From Pseudogracilibacillus sp037071985 (GTDB lineage: Bacteria > Bacillota > Bacilli > Bacillales > Amphibacillaceae), in the NCBI RefSeq assembly GCF_037071985.1, contig NZ_JAXHDF010000012.1, positions 30,933 through 94,932 of the forward strand: 64,000 nucleotides of DNA, written 5' to 3'. Of the stretch, positions 7,645-16,053 are shown piece after piece. A program made the translations under genes and the position numbers. Numbering within the stretch: position 1 is the first letter of the stretch; the number at the start of each line of letters is the position of its first letter. A model generated the notes under the pieces. That model had not been told where the DNA came from, did no database searches, and saw only the letters and a list, made by a program, of their open reading frames with translations.

Positions 7645-7858
7645 AAGGCTGAGATAAAAGTATTTTTATCAAATAAAGGACGAACTGTGCTAGATTTATG
7701 ACAGTTTCGAAATTATGCTTCGCATTCCACTGGCACGGAAAAAGTTGTGGATACCTGGGACGTATTTGCTTTTAGCCGACGAGGAGTCTACATTTATTCC
7801 TTATTTTAACTAATATAATTATTCGTCCTTCAATTGCTGGTTTTAATTATCTCACGGC
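7645..7858. repeat. Degenerate MITE-like interspersed repeat, about 210 bp
   Basis: The ends are imperfect inverted copies: GGCTGAGATAAAAG at 7647-7660 against the minus-strand GCCGTGAGATAATT ending near 7858, and both ends carry AAGGACGAA about 25-30 bases inwards. The interior holds CTTCGCATTCCACTGGCA and GAGGAGTCTACATTTATTCC, diverged forms of sequences in the repeats near 19.2, 29.4 and 43.1 kb. No reading frame spans it. It fills most of the gap between the DUF4064 terminator and the small gene at 7868. Confidence 0.5.
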
Positions 7859-7867
7859 TTCACTTAT

Positions 7868-8029
7868 TTATACTTCTCTACATCTACACACTAGTTCACG
7901 ACGGCGGCGTCGATGACACCCACACCCGCCACGATGGTGGTCACCCCTAACTTCTCGACATTCGCAAATAAATCTGTCACGTCTTCTTCGGTCTCTTTCC
8001 CCTCTTATAAATTCACGCTCAAAACTCAT
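7868..8029 (-). CDS. Small Cys/Arg-rich protein (53 residues), possible spore coat component
   Basis: An intact reading frame of 53 codons. The ribosome binding site TTGGGGG is eight bases before the ATG at 8029, a strong match. The protein starts MSFEREFIRGERDRRRRD and then carries two copies of the motif CxCREV (ICECREV and VCRCREV at the C-terminus) around a centre reading GGCGCHRRRRR. Of 53 residues about 17 are arginine and six cysteine, all six in CxC pairs. The composition resembles the tail of the CotD-like protein at 5674 (CGCRSRCRCRRRR). I infer a spore coat or metal-binding role; no domain family is recognised. No clear sigma-K promoter was found. Confidence 0.65.
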   Translation of the reverse strand: MSFEREFIRGERDRRRRDRFICECREVRGDHHRGGCGCHRRRRRELVCRCREV

Positions 8030-8194
8030 AGACTTAACCCCCAATATTCAAATTAAAGCCAGCCAGCCTTAATATATTATACGGAGAGCTATTTATTTTG
8101 ATTGGACAATCTGTCTGATTAAAATGTCTTTTTTTCGCAATAAGATAACACCATGTTAACGAATTCTGAAGAAAAATTGCATGAACACCGCCTA

Positions 8195-8752
8195 TTACTT
8201 ATTAGCAAAAATCAACAAGCCCATTAACACTATAAAGCTAAACGTACCGATTGTAGCCATTCGATTGAAGATTTTATTAATATTTACTTTAGTTTTAAAT
8301 AACTTATGAAATACCAAGTATAATCCAATTCCTATAATTCCACCTAATGTATTTCCGATGAAATCCGTTATGTCAGTTGCACCAATCGCAAATATGAATT
8401 GAAGTACTTCAAACAACAAACTTACAATTGATATAGGAGCTACCTTTTTTAAAAATGCCCAATCTGGTTTTAGCATGCTTACATAAACTCCAAATGGAAT
8501 AAAAATGAGTATATTATTAATAATTTCATCAAAATCAATCTGGTTGTTAATGATAACTGAGCCAGCAAAAGGAATTAAGTTAATTTCTCTAATATGTGGC
8601 AACTCTTGTAGTGAAAAAACCATTTTAAATAAAATTATCCAAATTAATGCTAGCAAATATACGACTAATAAACTTTTAGTTAATATTATTTCATTTCTTA
8701 TAATTTTATTAGAATAATTTGGACGAGTATTTTCTCTATTTACTTTTCTCAT
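8195..8752 (-). CDS. VanZ-like membrane protein
   Basis: A 185-residue protein with four to five membrane helices. The VanZ-type pattern is visible: a charged N-terminus, a first helix (about residues 27-47), the loop REINLIPFAG, then NNILIFIPFGVYVSML, FEVLQFIFAIGATDITDF and GNTLGGIIG. The NxLLFxPFG and E-x-xQ-x-D segments are the family signatures. VanZ homologues affect teicoplanin sensitivity or envelope properties, but most are uncharacterised. The start at 8752 follows GAGGAGGGGG. No resistance genes are nearby. Confidence 0.8.
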   Translation of the reverse strand: MRKVNRENTRPNYSNKIIRNEIILTKSLLVVYLLALIWIILFKMVFSLQELPHIREINLIPFAGSVIINNQIDFDEIINNILIFIPFGVYVSMLKPDWAFLKKVAPISIVSLLFEVLQFIFAIGATDITDFIGNTLGGIIGIGLYLVFHKLFKTKVNINKIFNRMATIGTFSFIVLMGLLIFANK

Positions 8753-8830
8753 AATCCCCCTCCTCTTCCCATCTTACAATAAGGAGGGAATATAAACCAT
8801 AATAAATAACGTCTATTGCGAGTTTATTAA

Positions 8831-8868
8831 CAAAAAAGACAAGAGTTACAATTCTACTGTAACTCTTG
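8831..8868 (-). terminator. Terminator downstream of tRNA-Arg
   Basis: CAAGAGTTACA (8840-8850) pairs with TGTAACTCTTG (8859-8868); on the minus strand the stem is followed by a T-rich run. It lies 22 bases after the tRNA 3' end. Confidence 0.8.
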
Positions 8869-8890
8869 CCGTGTATAAGTTTAATGTTAG

Positions 8891-8964
8891 CGCGCCCGAG
8901 AGGATTCGAACCCCCGACGCCTGGTACCGGAAACCAGTGCTCTATCCAACTGAGCTACGGGCGC
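8891..8964 (-). tRNA. tRNA-Arg (anticodon CCG)
   Basis: A complete 74-base cloverleaf on the minus strand: acceptor stem GCGCCCG/CGGGCGC, D-arm with AGCTCAGTTGG, anticodon stem CTGGT/ACCAG with loop TTCCGGT (anticodon CCG, reading CGG), and T-arm with GGTTCGAATCC. The CCA end is not encoded. A terminator follows. Confidence 0.95.
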
Positions 8965-9334
8965 AATTTTACATACAAACGATATTATACCTTGACTCTT
9001 ATATTTAATCAAGCCTTAATTTCCTAATAAGCCTGCCTAGAGTTTCGCGAGCAGCCTTCCCTGTTCTTTATTATTTAATTTTATAAAGAGCATGGATGAC
9101 ATCTAATTTCGCACAAAAAAATAAACTCAAATTCTTTTATTTATCATTCGAAATTAACAGTCACAAGCTGTTAATATTCTCCAAAGCAAGTAAATTTCCA
9201 TAGTTTATTTTTGCTGACAATTACGTTATACTTTTCATAACTAGAAATTTTTTCTAGAAAAAATCACCTAATACTGTTTAAGAAAAAGCTGAATGGTAAT
9301 GATATAATCTGTATGATCTTTTAAATACATATTG
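8965..9334. other. Non-coding stretch between tRNA-Arg and clpP
   Basis: About 370 bases with no credible gene. A TATAAT at 9303-9308 is the best -10 for clpP, but its -35 is poor. Just upstream GTTTAA (9276-9281) and TGGTAA (9294-9299) are spaced 12 bases apart and could be a weak sigma-B-type promoter, a type known to drive clpP in B. subtilis; this is tentative. Confidence 0.4.
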
Positions 9335-9351
9335 TTTGACCTTTTTTGACC
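9335..9351. promoter_or_regulatory. CtsR operator of clpP
   Basis: On the minus strand GGTCAAA is repeated with exactly three bases between the copies (TTTGACC at 9335-9341 and 9345-9351 on the plus strand). This is the heptad direct repeat bound by CtsR, the class III heat-shock repressor. It lies just downstream of the likely -10 at 9303-9308, suited to blocking transcription. Confidence 0.9.
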
Positions 9352-9416
9352 ATAGCGGTAAGATAATTACAGGCTCAAAAAATTAGGTGATTAGATAAAT
9401 AAAGGAGGATTTTAAT

Positions 9417-10010
9417 ATGGTTTTAATACCAACAGTAATTGAACAAACAAATCGCGGTGAACGCGCATATGACATTTATTCCCGATTATTAAAAGACCGA
9501 ATTATTATGTTAGGTAGCGCTATTGATGACAATGTTGCAAACTCAATTGTGGCACAATTATTATTTTTAGAAGCAGAAGACTCTAACAAAGATATTTCAT
9601 TATACATTAACTCTCCAGGTGGTTCCATCACAGCTGGAATGGCAATTTACGATACCATGCAGTTTATTAAATCAGATGTTTCCACAATTTGTACGGGGAT
9701 GGCCGCATCTATGGGTGCATTTTTACTTGCAGCTGGTGCAAAAGGTAAACGTTATGCTTTGCCGAACAGTGAAGTCATGATTCACCAGCCACTTGGTGGA
9801 ACACAAGGTCAGGCATCGGATATTGAGATCCATGCTAAACGTATCATTCAGATGAGACAAAAATTAAACCAAATACTATCAGAAAGAACTGGTCAGCCAC
9901 TTGATGTGATTGAAGCAGATACAGATCGTGATAACTTTATGTCAGCAGATCGAGCAGTTGAGTATGGATTAATCGACAAAGTTTTAGAACGCAAAGAAGA
10001 ACAAAACTAA
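9417..10010 (+). CDS. clpP: ATP-dependent Clp protease proteolytic subunit
   Basis: A 197-residue serine peptidase that assembles into the tetradecameric barrel of the Clp protease and degrades proteins delivered by ClpC, ClpX or ClpE. The catalytic triad is complete: S98 in GMAASMGAF, H123 in MIHQP and D172 in DRDNFMS. The hydrophobic docking region and the N-terminal IPTVIEQ segment are typical. The ATG at 9417 follows AAAGGAGG. A CtsR operator upstream places it under heat-shock control. Single-gene unit with its own terminator. Confidence 0.97.
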   Translation: MVLIPTVIEQTNRGERAYDIYSRLLKDRIIMLGSAIDDNVANSIVAQLLFLEAEDSNKDISLYINSPGGSITAGMAIYDTMQFIKSDVSTICTGMAASMGAFLLAAGAKGKRYALPNSEVMIHQPLGGTQGQASDIEIHAKRIIQMRQKLNQILSERTGQPLDVIEADTDRDNFMSADRAVEYGLIDKVLERKEEQN

Positions 10011-10022
10011 GTTTCGTAAAAT

Positions 10023-10059
10023 GAACCCTTATCCAGCATTGGAATAAGGGTTCTTTATT
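10023..10059 (+). terminator. clpP terminator
   Basis: GAACCCTTAT pairs with ATAAGGGTTC around CCAGCATTGGA, followed by TTTATTTT. Confidence 0.8.
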
Positions 10060-10183
10060 TTCAATCCCGTTATGTAAGCGTTAACATATTTAGTCAGTAA
10101 TAAAGCACGGTTACCGTGCAATAATTTCTATTGTAGAATAAAAAGGCGAAATAATAACTTATGTACTTCGCTCCTCCAACCTC

Positions 10184-10441
10184 TTATTCCTTAGATGTAA
10201 TAAAGGATTCAAGCTCATTTAGTGCAATTTCTTCATCTGGACCATCAGCAATCAATGTGATCGTTTCACCTTTAGTAATTGCTAAACTCATAAGTCCCAT
10301 GATGCTCTTTGCATTTATTCGTTTACCTTCTTTTTCCAAAAACAAATCTGCTGTAAATCGATTCGCCTCCTGGACAAACTGTGCCGCAGGCCTTGCTTGT
10401 AATCCTGATTCAAGTGAAACTTCTATTGATTTTTCCACCAT
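10184..10441 (-). CDS. crh: Catabolite repression HPr-like protein
   Basis: An 85-residue HPr paralogue that acts as a CcpA corepressor. Residue 15 is glutamine (GLQARPAA) instead of the phosphorylatable histidine of HPr, so it cannot carry phosphate in sugar transport. S46 (NAKSIMG), the target of HPr kinase, is present. The kinase gene hprK is in this window at 17862, and two sites matching the cre consensus are present. It is the last gene of the rapZ-yvcK-whiA-crh run, with a 128-base gap after whiA. Confidence 0.95.
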   Translation of the reverse strand: MVEKSIEVSLESGLQARPAAQFVQEANRFTADLFLEKEGKRINAKSIMGLMSLAITKGETITLIADGPDEEIALNELESFITSKE

Positions 10442-10569
10442 CTTGATTCATCCTTTCTCATATCTATTAATGGATGTGATCTCAACTTAAAATAAATCGT
10501 ACATGTAAATTAATTTTTTAAAATTAACGTTATTATATCATTTTATTATTTGAAAATAAACTTTACAAA

Positions 10570-11508
10570 CTAATTGACTTCGTTACTTGTCCTTAAAGAG
10601 TCAGCAATTTGTTCAATCTTTTTTAATCGATGATTAACTCCTGACTTAGATAATTTACCTGTAGGTAATAACTCACCTAATTCTTTAAGTGTTACTTCAG
10701 GGTTTTCTAAGCGTGTCTGAGCAATTTCTTTTAATTTGTCTGGTAAAATATCTAGACCAGCAACATCTTTAATATATTTTATACTTTCTACTTGTCGAAC
10801 AGAAGCACTGATCGTCTTATTCAAATTAGCTGTCTCACAATTCACTATCCGATTTACCGAGTTCCGCATATCCCGTACAATTCTTACATCTTCAAATTTA
10901 AATAAAGCAACATGCGCTCCGATCAAACTTAAAAATTCTGAAATTTTTTCTGCTTCTTTTATATAAACAATATACCCATTTCTTCTCTGTAGTTCACGAG
11001 CTTTTAATTCAAATTCATTCATTAAATAACATAGTAGATGATTATGATCTTGATCTAAATTAAACATTTCCAAATGATATGAGGACGTTTCTGGATTATT
11101 TATTGAACCTCTAGCAATAAAGGCGCCTCGTAAGTATGCTCGTTTACAGCATTCCGAATCAAACGAAAGTTCCATCTGTGCAAAACCATCCTGCTCATAC
11201 TCTATTTGCAAAGTTTGTAAAAGGATTGTCACCCCATGCTTTACCCGAACAATATAAATATTATTTTTCTTTAATTTCATTTTTTTACGAACGAGTAATT
11301 CTACAGGACCATTAAAGATTGTTTTTAAAAGAGTAAAGATTCTTCTCGCAATAGCTGCACTCTCCGTCTGAATATCTAGCATATCGCTAGGTTTGACTGC
11401 TGAAATGACTCCATTCATACGAATTATCGCTGCCAATTCCGCTTTTAAACAACATTCATTTTCATCTAAATTAATAAGCTCTTTTTTTATTTCAGAAGTA
11501 AATGACAA
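10570..11508 (-). CDS. whiA: DNA-binding protein WhiA
   Basis: A 312-residue homologue of WhiA/YvcL, with an N-terminal LAGLIDADG-like domain (about residues 1-200) and a C-terminal helix-turn-helix (LKELGELLPTGKLSKSGVNH). In Streptomyces it controls sporulation-linked division; in Bacillus it influences division and chromosome segregation. The start is TTG at 11508, supported by the conserved N-terminus MSFTSEIKKEL and the upstream GAAGGGAA. It follows yvcK with 20 bases between them. The rapZ-yvcK-whiA-crh order is conserved across Bacillaceae. Confidence 0.95.
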   Translation of the reverse strand: MSFTSEIKKELINLDENECCLKAELAAIIRMNGVISAVKPSDMLDIQTESAAIARRIFTLLKTIFNGPVELLVRKKMKLKKNNIYIVRVKHGVTILLQTLQIEYEQDGFAQMELSFDSECCKRAYLRGAFIARGSINNPETSSYHLEMFNLDQDHNHLLCYLMNEFELKARELQRRNGYIVYIKEAEKISEFLSLIGAHVALFKFEDVRIVRDMRNSVNRIVNCETANLNKTISASVRQVESIKYIKDVAGLDILPDKLKEIAQTRLENPEVTLKELGELLPTGKLSKSGVNHRLKKIEQIADSLRTSNEVN

Positions 11509-11528
11509 TTCCCTTCATTCCCTTTACC

Positions 11529-12497
11529 CTATTTTTTATTTAACGCCAAATGAAATAGCATTTCTGCTAGTCTTTTTGTATTATGTCGAACCATTGGGTG
11601 TGATTCATAGTCGAGAATATCTTCTTCTATCACACTCAAACCGAGTTGGGATAGTTTCTCTAGATCATATGTAACTGGAGAAGACTGCTGCTTACGATAG
11701 ATTTCTAATATATCTCCTCGAATCAATTGGTTATGCACAATAATCGAATCTAATGAATTTGTACCAATATGATTATAGATCGCTTGAACATGATCTGCGG
11801 CGTCATAGTCATTTGTCTCTCCATTCTGAGTCATAATATTACACACATATACTCTTTTTGCTTTCGTATCTTGAAGTGCTTTTCCAACATCATTAATAAT
11901 TAAATTAGGTAAAATACTCGTATATAAACTTCCTGGTGATACAACAACCAAGTCAGCATGAAGGATAGCTTCAACTACTTCCGGTATCGGTGATAAATTA
12001 TTTGGTGTCAAAAAAACACGTTTTATCTTTTTATTTTTCATCGGAATTTGCGATTCGCCAGAAACGATCGTGCCATCATTCATCTCGGCGTGTAAAGTAA
12101 CGGATTCATTAACGATCGGATAAATTTTCCCCTTCACATTGAACATATCGGATACTTCTTTTACAGCTGTATAAAAACTACCGGTAATAGAGCTCATAGC
12201 CACTAATACAATATTGCCTAAAGAATGCCCCGAAAGACCATTCGATACATTAAAGCGATGTTGAAATAATTCATGCAGCTCATCGTCTACATTAGATAAT
12301 GCTGCAATCACATTACGAATATCTCCTGGAGCAGGTGTTTCAATATCTTTTCGTAATCTACCGGTACTGCCACCATCATCAGCAACTGTAACAATTGTTG
12401 ATAAATCAATAGGATATTTTTTTAGACCACGCAGTAAGACTGGCATTCCGGTTCCCCCGCCTAAAACGACAATTTTAGGCTTTCTATGATTTGTCAT
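11529..12497 (-). CDS. yvcK: Gluconeogenesis factor YvcK (CofD-like)
   Basis: A 322-residue cytoplasmic protein of the CofD/2-phospho-L-lactate-transferase fold. Its N-terminus carries the glycine-rich UDP-sugar-binding segment VVLGGGTGMPVLLRGLK. GDIRNVIAALS and SGHSLGNIVLVAMS are further family motifs. In B. subtilis YvcK binds UDP-GlcNAc, is needed on gluconeogenic carbon sources and influences cell-wall synthesis through PBP1 localisation. It starts one base after the rapZ stop, so the two are probably translationally coupled. Confidence 0.93.
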   Translation of the reverse strand: MTNHRKPKIVVLGGGTGMPVLLRGLKKYPIDLSTIVTVADDGGSTGRLRKDIETPAPGDIRNVIAALSNVDDELHELFQHRFNVSNGLSGHSLGNIVLVAMSSITGSFYTAVKEVSDMFNVKGKIYPIVNESVTLHAEMNDGTIVSGESQIPMKNKKIKRVFLTPNNLSPIPEVVEAILHADLVVVSPGSLYTSILPNLIINDVGKALQDTKAKRVYVCNIMTQNGETNDYDAADHVQAIYNHIGTNSLDSIIVHNQLIRGDILEIYRKQQSSPVTYDLEKLSQLGLSVIEEDILDYESHPMVRHNTKRLAEMLFHLALNKK

Positions 12498-12498
12498 A

Positions 12499-13377
12499 TT
12501 AATGACCCTTTCTTTTATTTATATCTCGATGAGTAATATGGGTTGGGAAGTTATCGGAAAATTCTTTTGCATAATATTCACTTAGTGCCACAGACCGATG
12601 TTGTCCTCCTGTACAGCCAATTGCTATTACGAGCTGAGACTTTCCTTCTTTTTTATATTGTGGAATAATAAATTGTAATAAATCTACCATTTTTTCATTA
12701 AATTTAGCGGTTTCTGACCATTTAAATACATAATCCGAAACTTCCTTATCTAAACCTGTTAATGGTCGCATATGTTCTACGTAAAATGGGTTTGGCAGAA
12801 AACGAACATCAAATACTAGATCAGCATCAATTGGAATACCATATTTAAAGCCGAACGAAACAAAATGTACAGAGAACACCACTTCTTTTTTCTCGGAATA
12901 AAATTGATGGATTTTTTCACGAAATTCTTTTGGCTTTAAATCAGTTGTATCAATAATTTTCTGAGCACGACCTCTAAGTTCATCTAAAATTTTTCGTTCT
13001 TTTTTTATTCCATTTAAAGGAAGACCGCTCAAATCAAGTGGATGAGACCTTCTCGTTTCTTTGTATCGACTTACTAGCGTTTCATCTGTAGCATCTAAAA
13101 AAATAATATGCTCTTGTAACCAGTCTTCATCCCCTATAATATCCAATGATTCATATAAGGCATCAAAGAACTCTCTTCCTCTTAAATCGATAACTAGCGC
13201 AACTTTTTGAATATTATTCGTTGAATCTTTCATCAATTCTAGAAATTTAGGTATAAGGGTTGGTGGTAAATTATCCACACAATAATAGCCTAAATCTTCA
13301 AAGCTTTGTACTGCGACCGTTTTACCGGCTCCCGACATCCCAGTAATAATAATAAGTTTTGTCTCCGTCCCTGACAT
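12499..13377 (-). CDS. rapZ: RNase adapter / nucleotide-binding protein RapZ (YvcJ)
   Basis: A 292-residue P-loop protein. The Walker A motif is GMSGAGKT at residues 13-20, DLRGRE is the Walker B region, and the conserved C-terminus contains IGCTGGQHRSV. In B. subtilis YvcJ binds and hydrolyses GTP and affects competence; in E. coli RapZ guides RNase E to GlmZ. It is first in the rapZ-yvcK-whiA-crh run, with GGGGAGG before the ATG. The nudix gene yvcI that precedes it in B. subtilis is absent; trxB is the next gene upstream. Confidence 0.93.
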   Translation of the reverse strand: MSGTETKLIIITGMSGAGKTVAVQSFEDLGYYCVDNLPPTLIPKFLELMKDSTNNIQKVALVIDLRGREFFDALYESLDIIGDEDWLQEHIIFLDATDETLVSRYKETRRSHPLDLSGLPLNGIKKERKILDELRGRAQKIIDTTDLKPKEFREKIHQFYSEKKEVVFSVHFVSFGFKYGIPIDADLVFDVRFLPNPFYVEHMRPLTGLDKEVSDYVFKWSETAKFNEKMVDLLQFIIPQYKKEGKSQLVIAIGCTGGQHRSVALSEYYAKEFSDNFPTHITHRDINKRKGH

Positions 13378-13680
13378 TTATTTTCCTCCCCAAACAAATC
13401 ATATCTATATTCATATATTTACTCTCTGTTTTTCATTTTGAACTAACTGTTCATACTATATACTCTCATTATACCTTAAAGCAAGAACAGCAACAAAAGT
13501 AAGATACCGCAGAAATAGAGACAAATCTTTATGATAAAAAAAAGCACAGGTCATAACAACCTGTGCAAGTAACTAATTTATTAAAGGGGGTCAATTAGTT
13601 TAAATACATTATACCTAACGAATATTTCGTCTTGATTACAAACGTATTAAAAGCCAATAACTTTTATTTTTTAATGAAAA
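13378..13680. other. Intergenic region rapZ/trxB with terminator
   Basis: About 300 bases without a gene. GCACAGGT (13544-13551) pairs with ACCTGTGC (13559-13566), and on the minus strand the stem is followed by eight T residues, ending trxB transcription. The rest should hold the rapZ promoter; no box stands out. Confidence 0.7.
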
Positions 13681-14622
13681 TTACTTTACTTTTTCCGCTA
13701 GTTCTTCGATATATTTCTGCGATTGTTCAGCTGCAATACTTCCATCACCTGTAGCTGTTACAATTTGTCGTAAATCCTTCACGCGAATGTCTCCTGCAGC
13801 AAAAATTCCTGGGACTGTCGTTTCCATATTTTCGTTTGTTGGAATATATCCTTCTTCATCAACAATTCCTAATGATTTAAACGGTTCACTCAGTGGCACC
13901 ATACCAATGTAGATGAAAACACCATCTGTTTCAAATTCACCAGTTTCTCCTGTTTTTACATTTTTAATAGAAAGTGATCCGACCTTACCGTCTTTTCCAT
14001 TAACTTTCTCCACTACTGTGTCCCAAACAAACTCAATTTTTTCATTATTAAACGCACGATCCTGAATAATTTTTTGAGCACGCAGTTTATCTCTTCGGTG
14101 TATGATGGTTACTTTTTTCGCAAATCGAGTAAGGTAAATCCCTTCTTCAACCGCCGAATCTCCCCCACCTACAACGACGATTTCTTTATCCTTATAAAAT
14201 GCACCATCACAAACGGCACAATAGGATACTCCCCGACCAGTTAATTCAACTTCACCCGAAATATTTAGCTTTTTATACTGTGCACCCGTAGTGATGATAA
14301 GCGCTCTAGTCTTATATGTCTTACTTCCCGCATTAACTTCTTTATAATCACCAAAATCTTCTACACCTTTTATATCTCCATAAGCATATTCAGCACCAAA
14401 TTTTTTGGCATGTTCGAACATCTTAGTAGATAATTCTTGCCCTAAAATATTCTCATATCCTGGGTAATTCTCAATATCTTCTGTATCGACCATTTGGCCT
14501 CCAGGAATACCTCGTTCGAGCATCAATGTATCTAAATTAGCCCTTGAAGCATAAACTGCTGCAGTCATTCCAGCCGGGCCTGCTCCTGCGACAATTACAT
14601 CATAAATACGATTATCACTCAT
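13681..14622 (-). CDS. trxB: Thioredoxin reductase
   Basis: A 313-residue flavoenzyme that reduces thioredoxin with NADPH in the cytosol. The FAD loop is VAGAGPAGMT near residue 11, the redox-active disulphide is CAVC (VSYCAVCDGA), and the NADPH site is VVVGGGDSAVEEG. GIFAAGDIR near the C-terminus completes the FAD domain. Length is typical. The ATG at 14622 has GGAAGG upstream. It is flanked by intergenic gaps of about 270 and 300 bases, so it is probably monocistronic. Confidence 0.95.
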   Translation of the reverse strand: MSDNRIYDVIVAGAGPAGMTAAVYASRANLDTLMLERGIPGGQMVDTEDIENYPGYENILGQELSTKMFEHAKKFGAEYAYGDIKGVEDFGDYKEVNAGSKTYKTRALIITTGAQYKKLNISGEVELTGRGVSYCAVCDGAFYKDKEIVVVGGGDSAVEEGIYLTRFAKKVTIIHRRDKLRAQKIIQDRAFNNEKIEFVWDTVVEKVNGKDGKVGSLSIKNVKTGETGEFETDGVFIYIGMVPLSEPFKSLGIVDEEGYIPTNENMETTVPGIFAAGDIRVKDLRQIVTATGDGSIAAEQSQKYIEELAEKVK

Positions 14623-14896
14623 ACCAATACCTTCCTTCCAAGATTGTAATATTTGTGTTCATTATTGAATTTAATTATTAACTCTCTCTCTCTACTTATA
14701 GCTTATAAGAAGGTAAAGATTCCGTCTATTGTTTTGCTCACATTTGCACAAACTAGGCTTCCCATCATTATCTATTATATAACTTTTATAAAAAGTTCTT
14801 GATCCTTTATCTCGAGAGATTGTTCTACTAATTTCGCAAATTTGCACAACTACATAGAGCTAACCAAAATGAATAGTCAAGTGCAGTCTGTAATCG

Positions 14897-15415
14897 CTAT
14901 TCGGTTGTACCAGCTTTTCGTTGTTCCATTTCCTCTTTTGTGTAAATTATTTTTATTGGATTGCCACCTACAAATGCTCCTGCAGGAACGCTTTTATTAA
15001 CAAGCGAAGCAGCAGAAACAATTGCATTGTCTCCTATTGTTACACCAGGTAAAATAGTTGTATTTGCTCCAATCAACACATTATCTCCAATAATGACATC
15101 ACCAATCCGGTACTCCTCTATTAAATATTCATGAGCTAGTAACGTTGTATTGTACCCTATAATACTATTTGTTCCGATTTTGATTCTTTCCGGAAACATA
15201 ATATCTGGCATCACCATTAAGGCAAAAGAAGTCTGTTTTCCAACTTTCATTCGTAGAAAAGTTCGATACAACCAATTTTTCACACTTAAAAAGGGAGTAT
15301 AACGTGCAATTTGAATGACAATAAAGTTCTTCATTACTTTAAAAAAAGATACCGTTTTGTATATTCGCCATAATGAATTAGCATCCTCTACTTTATATCT
15401 TTCCGTTTTTCGCAT
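14897..15415 (-). CDS. yvoF: Hexapeptide-repeat acyltransferase, YvoF-like
   Basis: A 172-residue left-handed beta-helix acyltransferase of the maltose/galactoside O-acetyltransferase type. Hexapeptide repeats are visible from about residue 75 (IKIGTNSIIGYNTTL, VIIGDNVLIGANTTI, VTIGDNAIVSAASLV), ending in the PAGAFVGGNPIKI segment common to this class. The acceptor substrate is unknown. It is the last gene of hprK-lgt-yvoD-ppaX-yvoF, two bases after ppaX, and this order is that of B. subtilis. Confidence 0.85.
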   Translation of the reverse strand: MRKTERYKVEDANSLWRIYKTVSFFKVMKNFIVIQIARYTPFLSVKNWLYRTFLRMKVGKQTSFALMVMPDIMFPERIKIGTNSIIGYNTTLLAHEYLIEEYRIGDVIIGDNVLIGANTTILPGVTIGDNAIVSAASLVNKSVPAGAFVGGNPIKIIYTKEEMEQRKAGTTE

Positions 15416-15417
15416 TT

Positions 15418-16053
15418 TTACACTCCTACAATTGGTAGTAAGTCCCTCATATCCTCGATCATATATGTCGGTTTAAAATCCTGTAAGTATTCCTTACCTT
15501 TTAAACTCCAAGCAACTGCAACAGTTTGTAAGCCCGCATTTTTTCCAGATTCAATATCATGGTAATTGTCACCAACCATAATAGCAGATTCAGTATCCCC
15601 GTCTAAATTTCTTAATCCTTTCAATACTGGCTCAGGATGAGGTTTGGGATTCTGAACGTCGTCTACCGACACAATGGTATCAAAATAAGAATCAATTCCT
15701 GTAACTTTCAACCCTAATTGAACACCAGGTCGCATCTTAGCAGAAACGATCCCCATCTTAATTCCTGCTTGATGAAGGGTTGCTAATGTTTCTTTTACAT
15801 TTGGAAATAACTGTACATAATCATTATGATGTTCTAAATTATGTTTTCGATAGGTAGTTATCATTTCTTCAGCTAATTCAGGATTTAAGTCAGTAAACGT
15901 TTGAATTAAAGGAGGTCCATTAAATTGTAATATTTCCTCTCTTGTAAACGAATATCCATAATGAGTAAAAGTATGTTCAAAAGAATTGTGGATTAATTCA
16001 TTTGTGTCTATTAATGTGCCATCTAAATCAAATAAAATTGTTTTAATGCTCAT
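15418..16053 (-). CDS. ppaX: Pyrophosphatase PpaX
   Basis: A 211-residue HAD phosphatase that hydrolyses the pyrophosphate released when HprK dephosphorylates P-Ser-HPr. Motif I is LFDLDGTLIDTN near residue 8, GIVSAKM is motif II, the motif III lysine is in NPKPHPEP, and GDNYHDIESGKNAG is motif IV. I place the start at 16053 (MSIKTILFDLDG) by family length, overlapping the upstream yvoD stop by 11 bases; an in-frame ATG at 16080 would add nine residues inside yvoD. Its place in the hprK operon supports PpaX over a generic HAD enzyme. Confidence 0.9.
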   Translation of the reverse strand: MSIKTILFDLDGTLIDTNELIHNSFEHTFTHYGYSFTREEILQFNGPPLIQTFTDLNPELAEEMITTYRKHNLEHHNDYVQLFPNVKETLATLHQAGIKMGIVSAKMRPGVQLGLKVTGIDSYFDTIVSVDDVQNPKPHPEPVLKGLRNLDGDTESAIMVGDNYHDIESGKNAGLQTVAVAWSLKGKEYLQDFKPTYMIEDMRDLLPIVGV

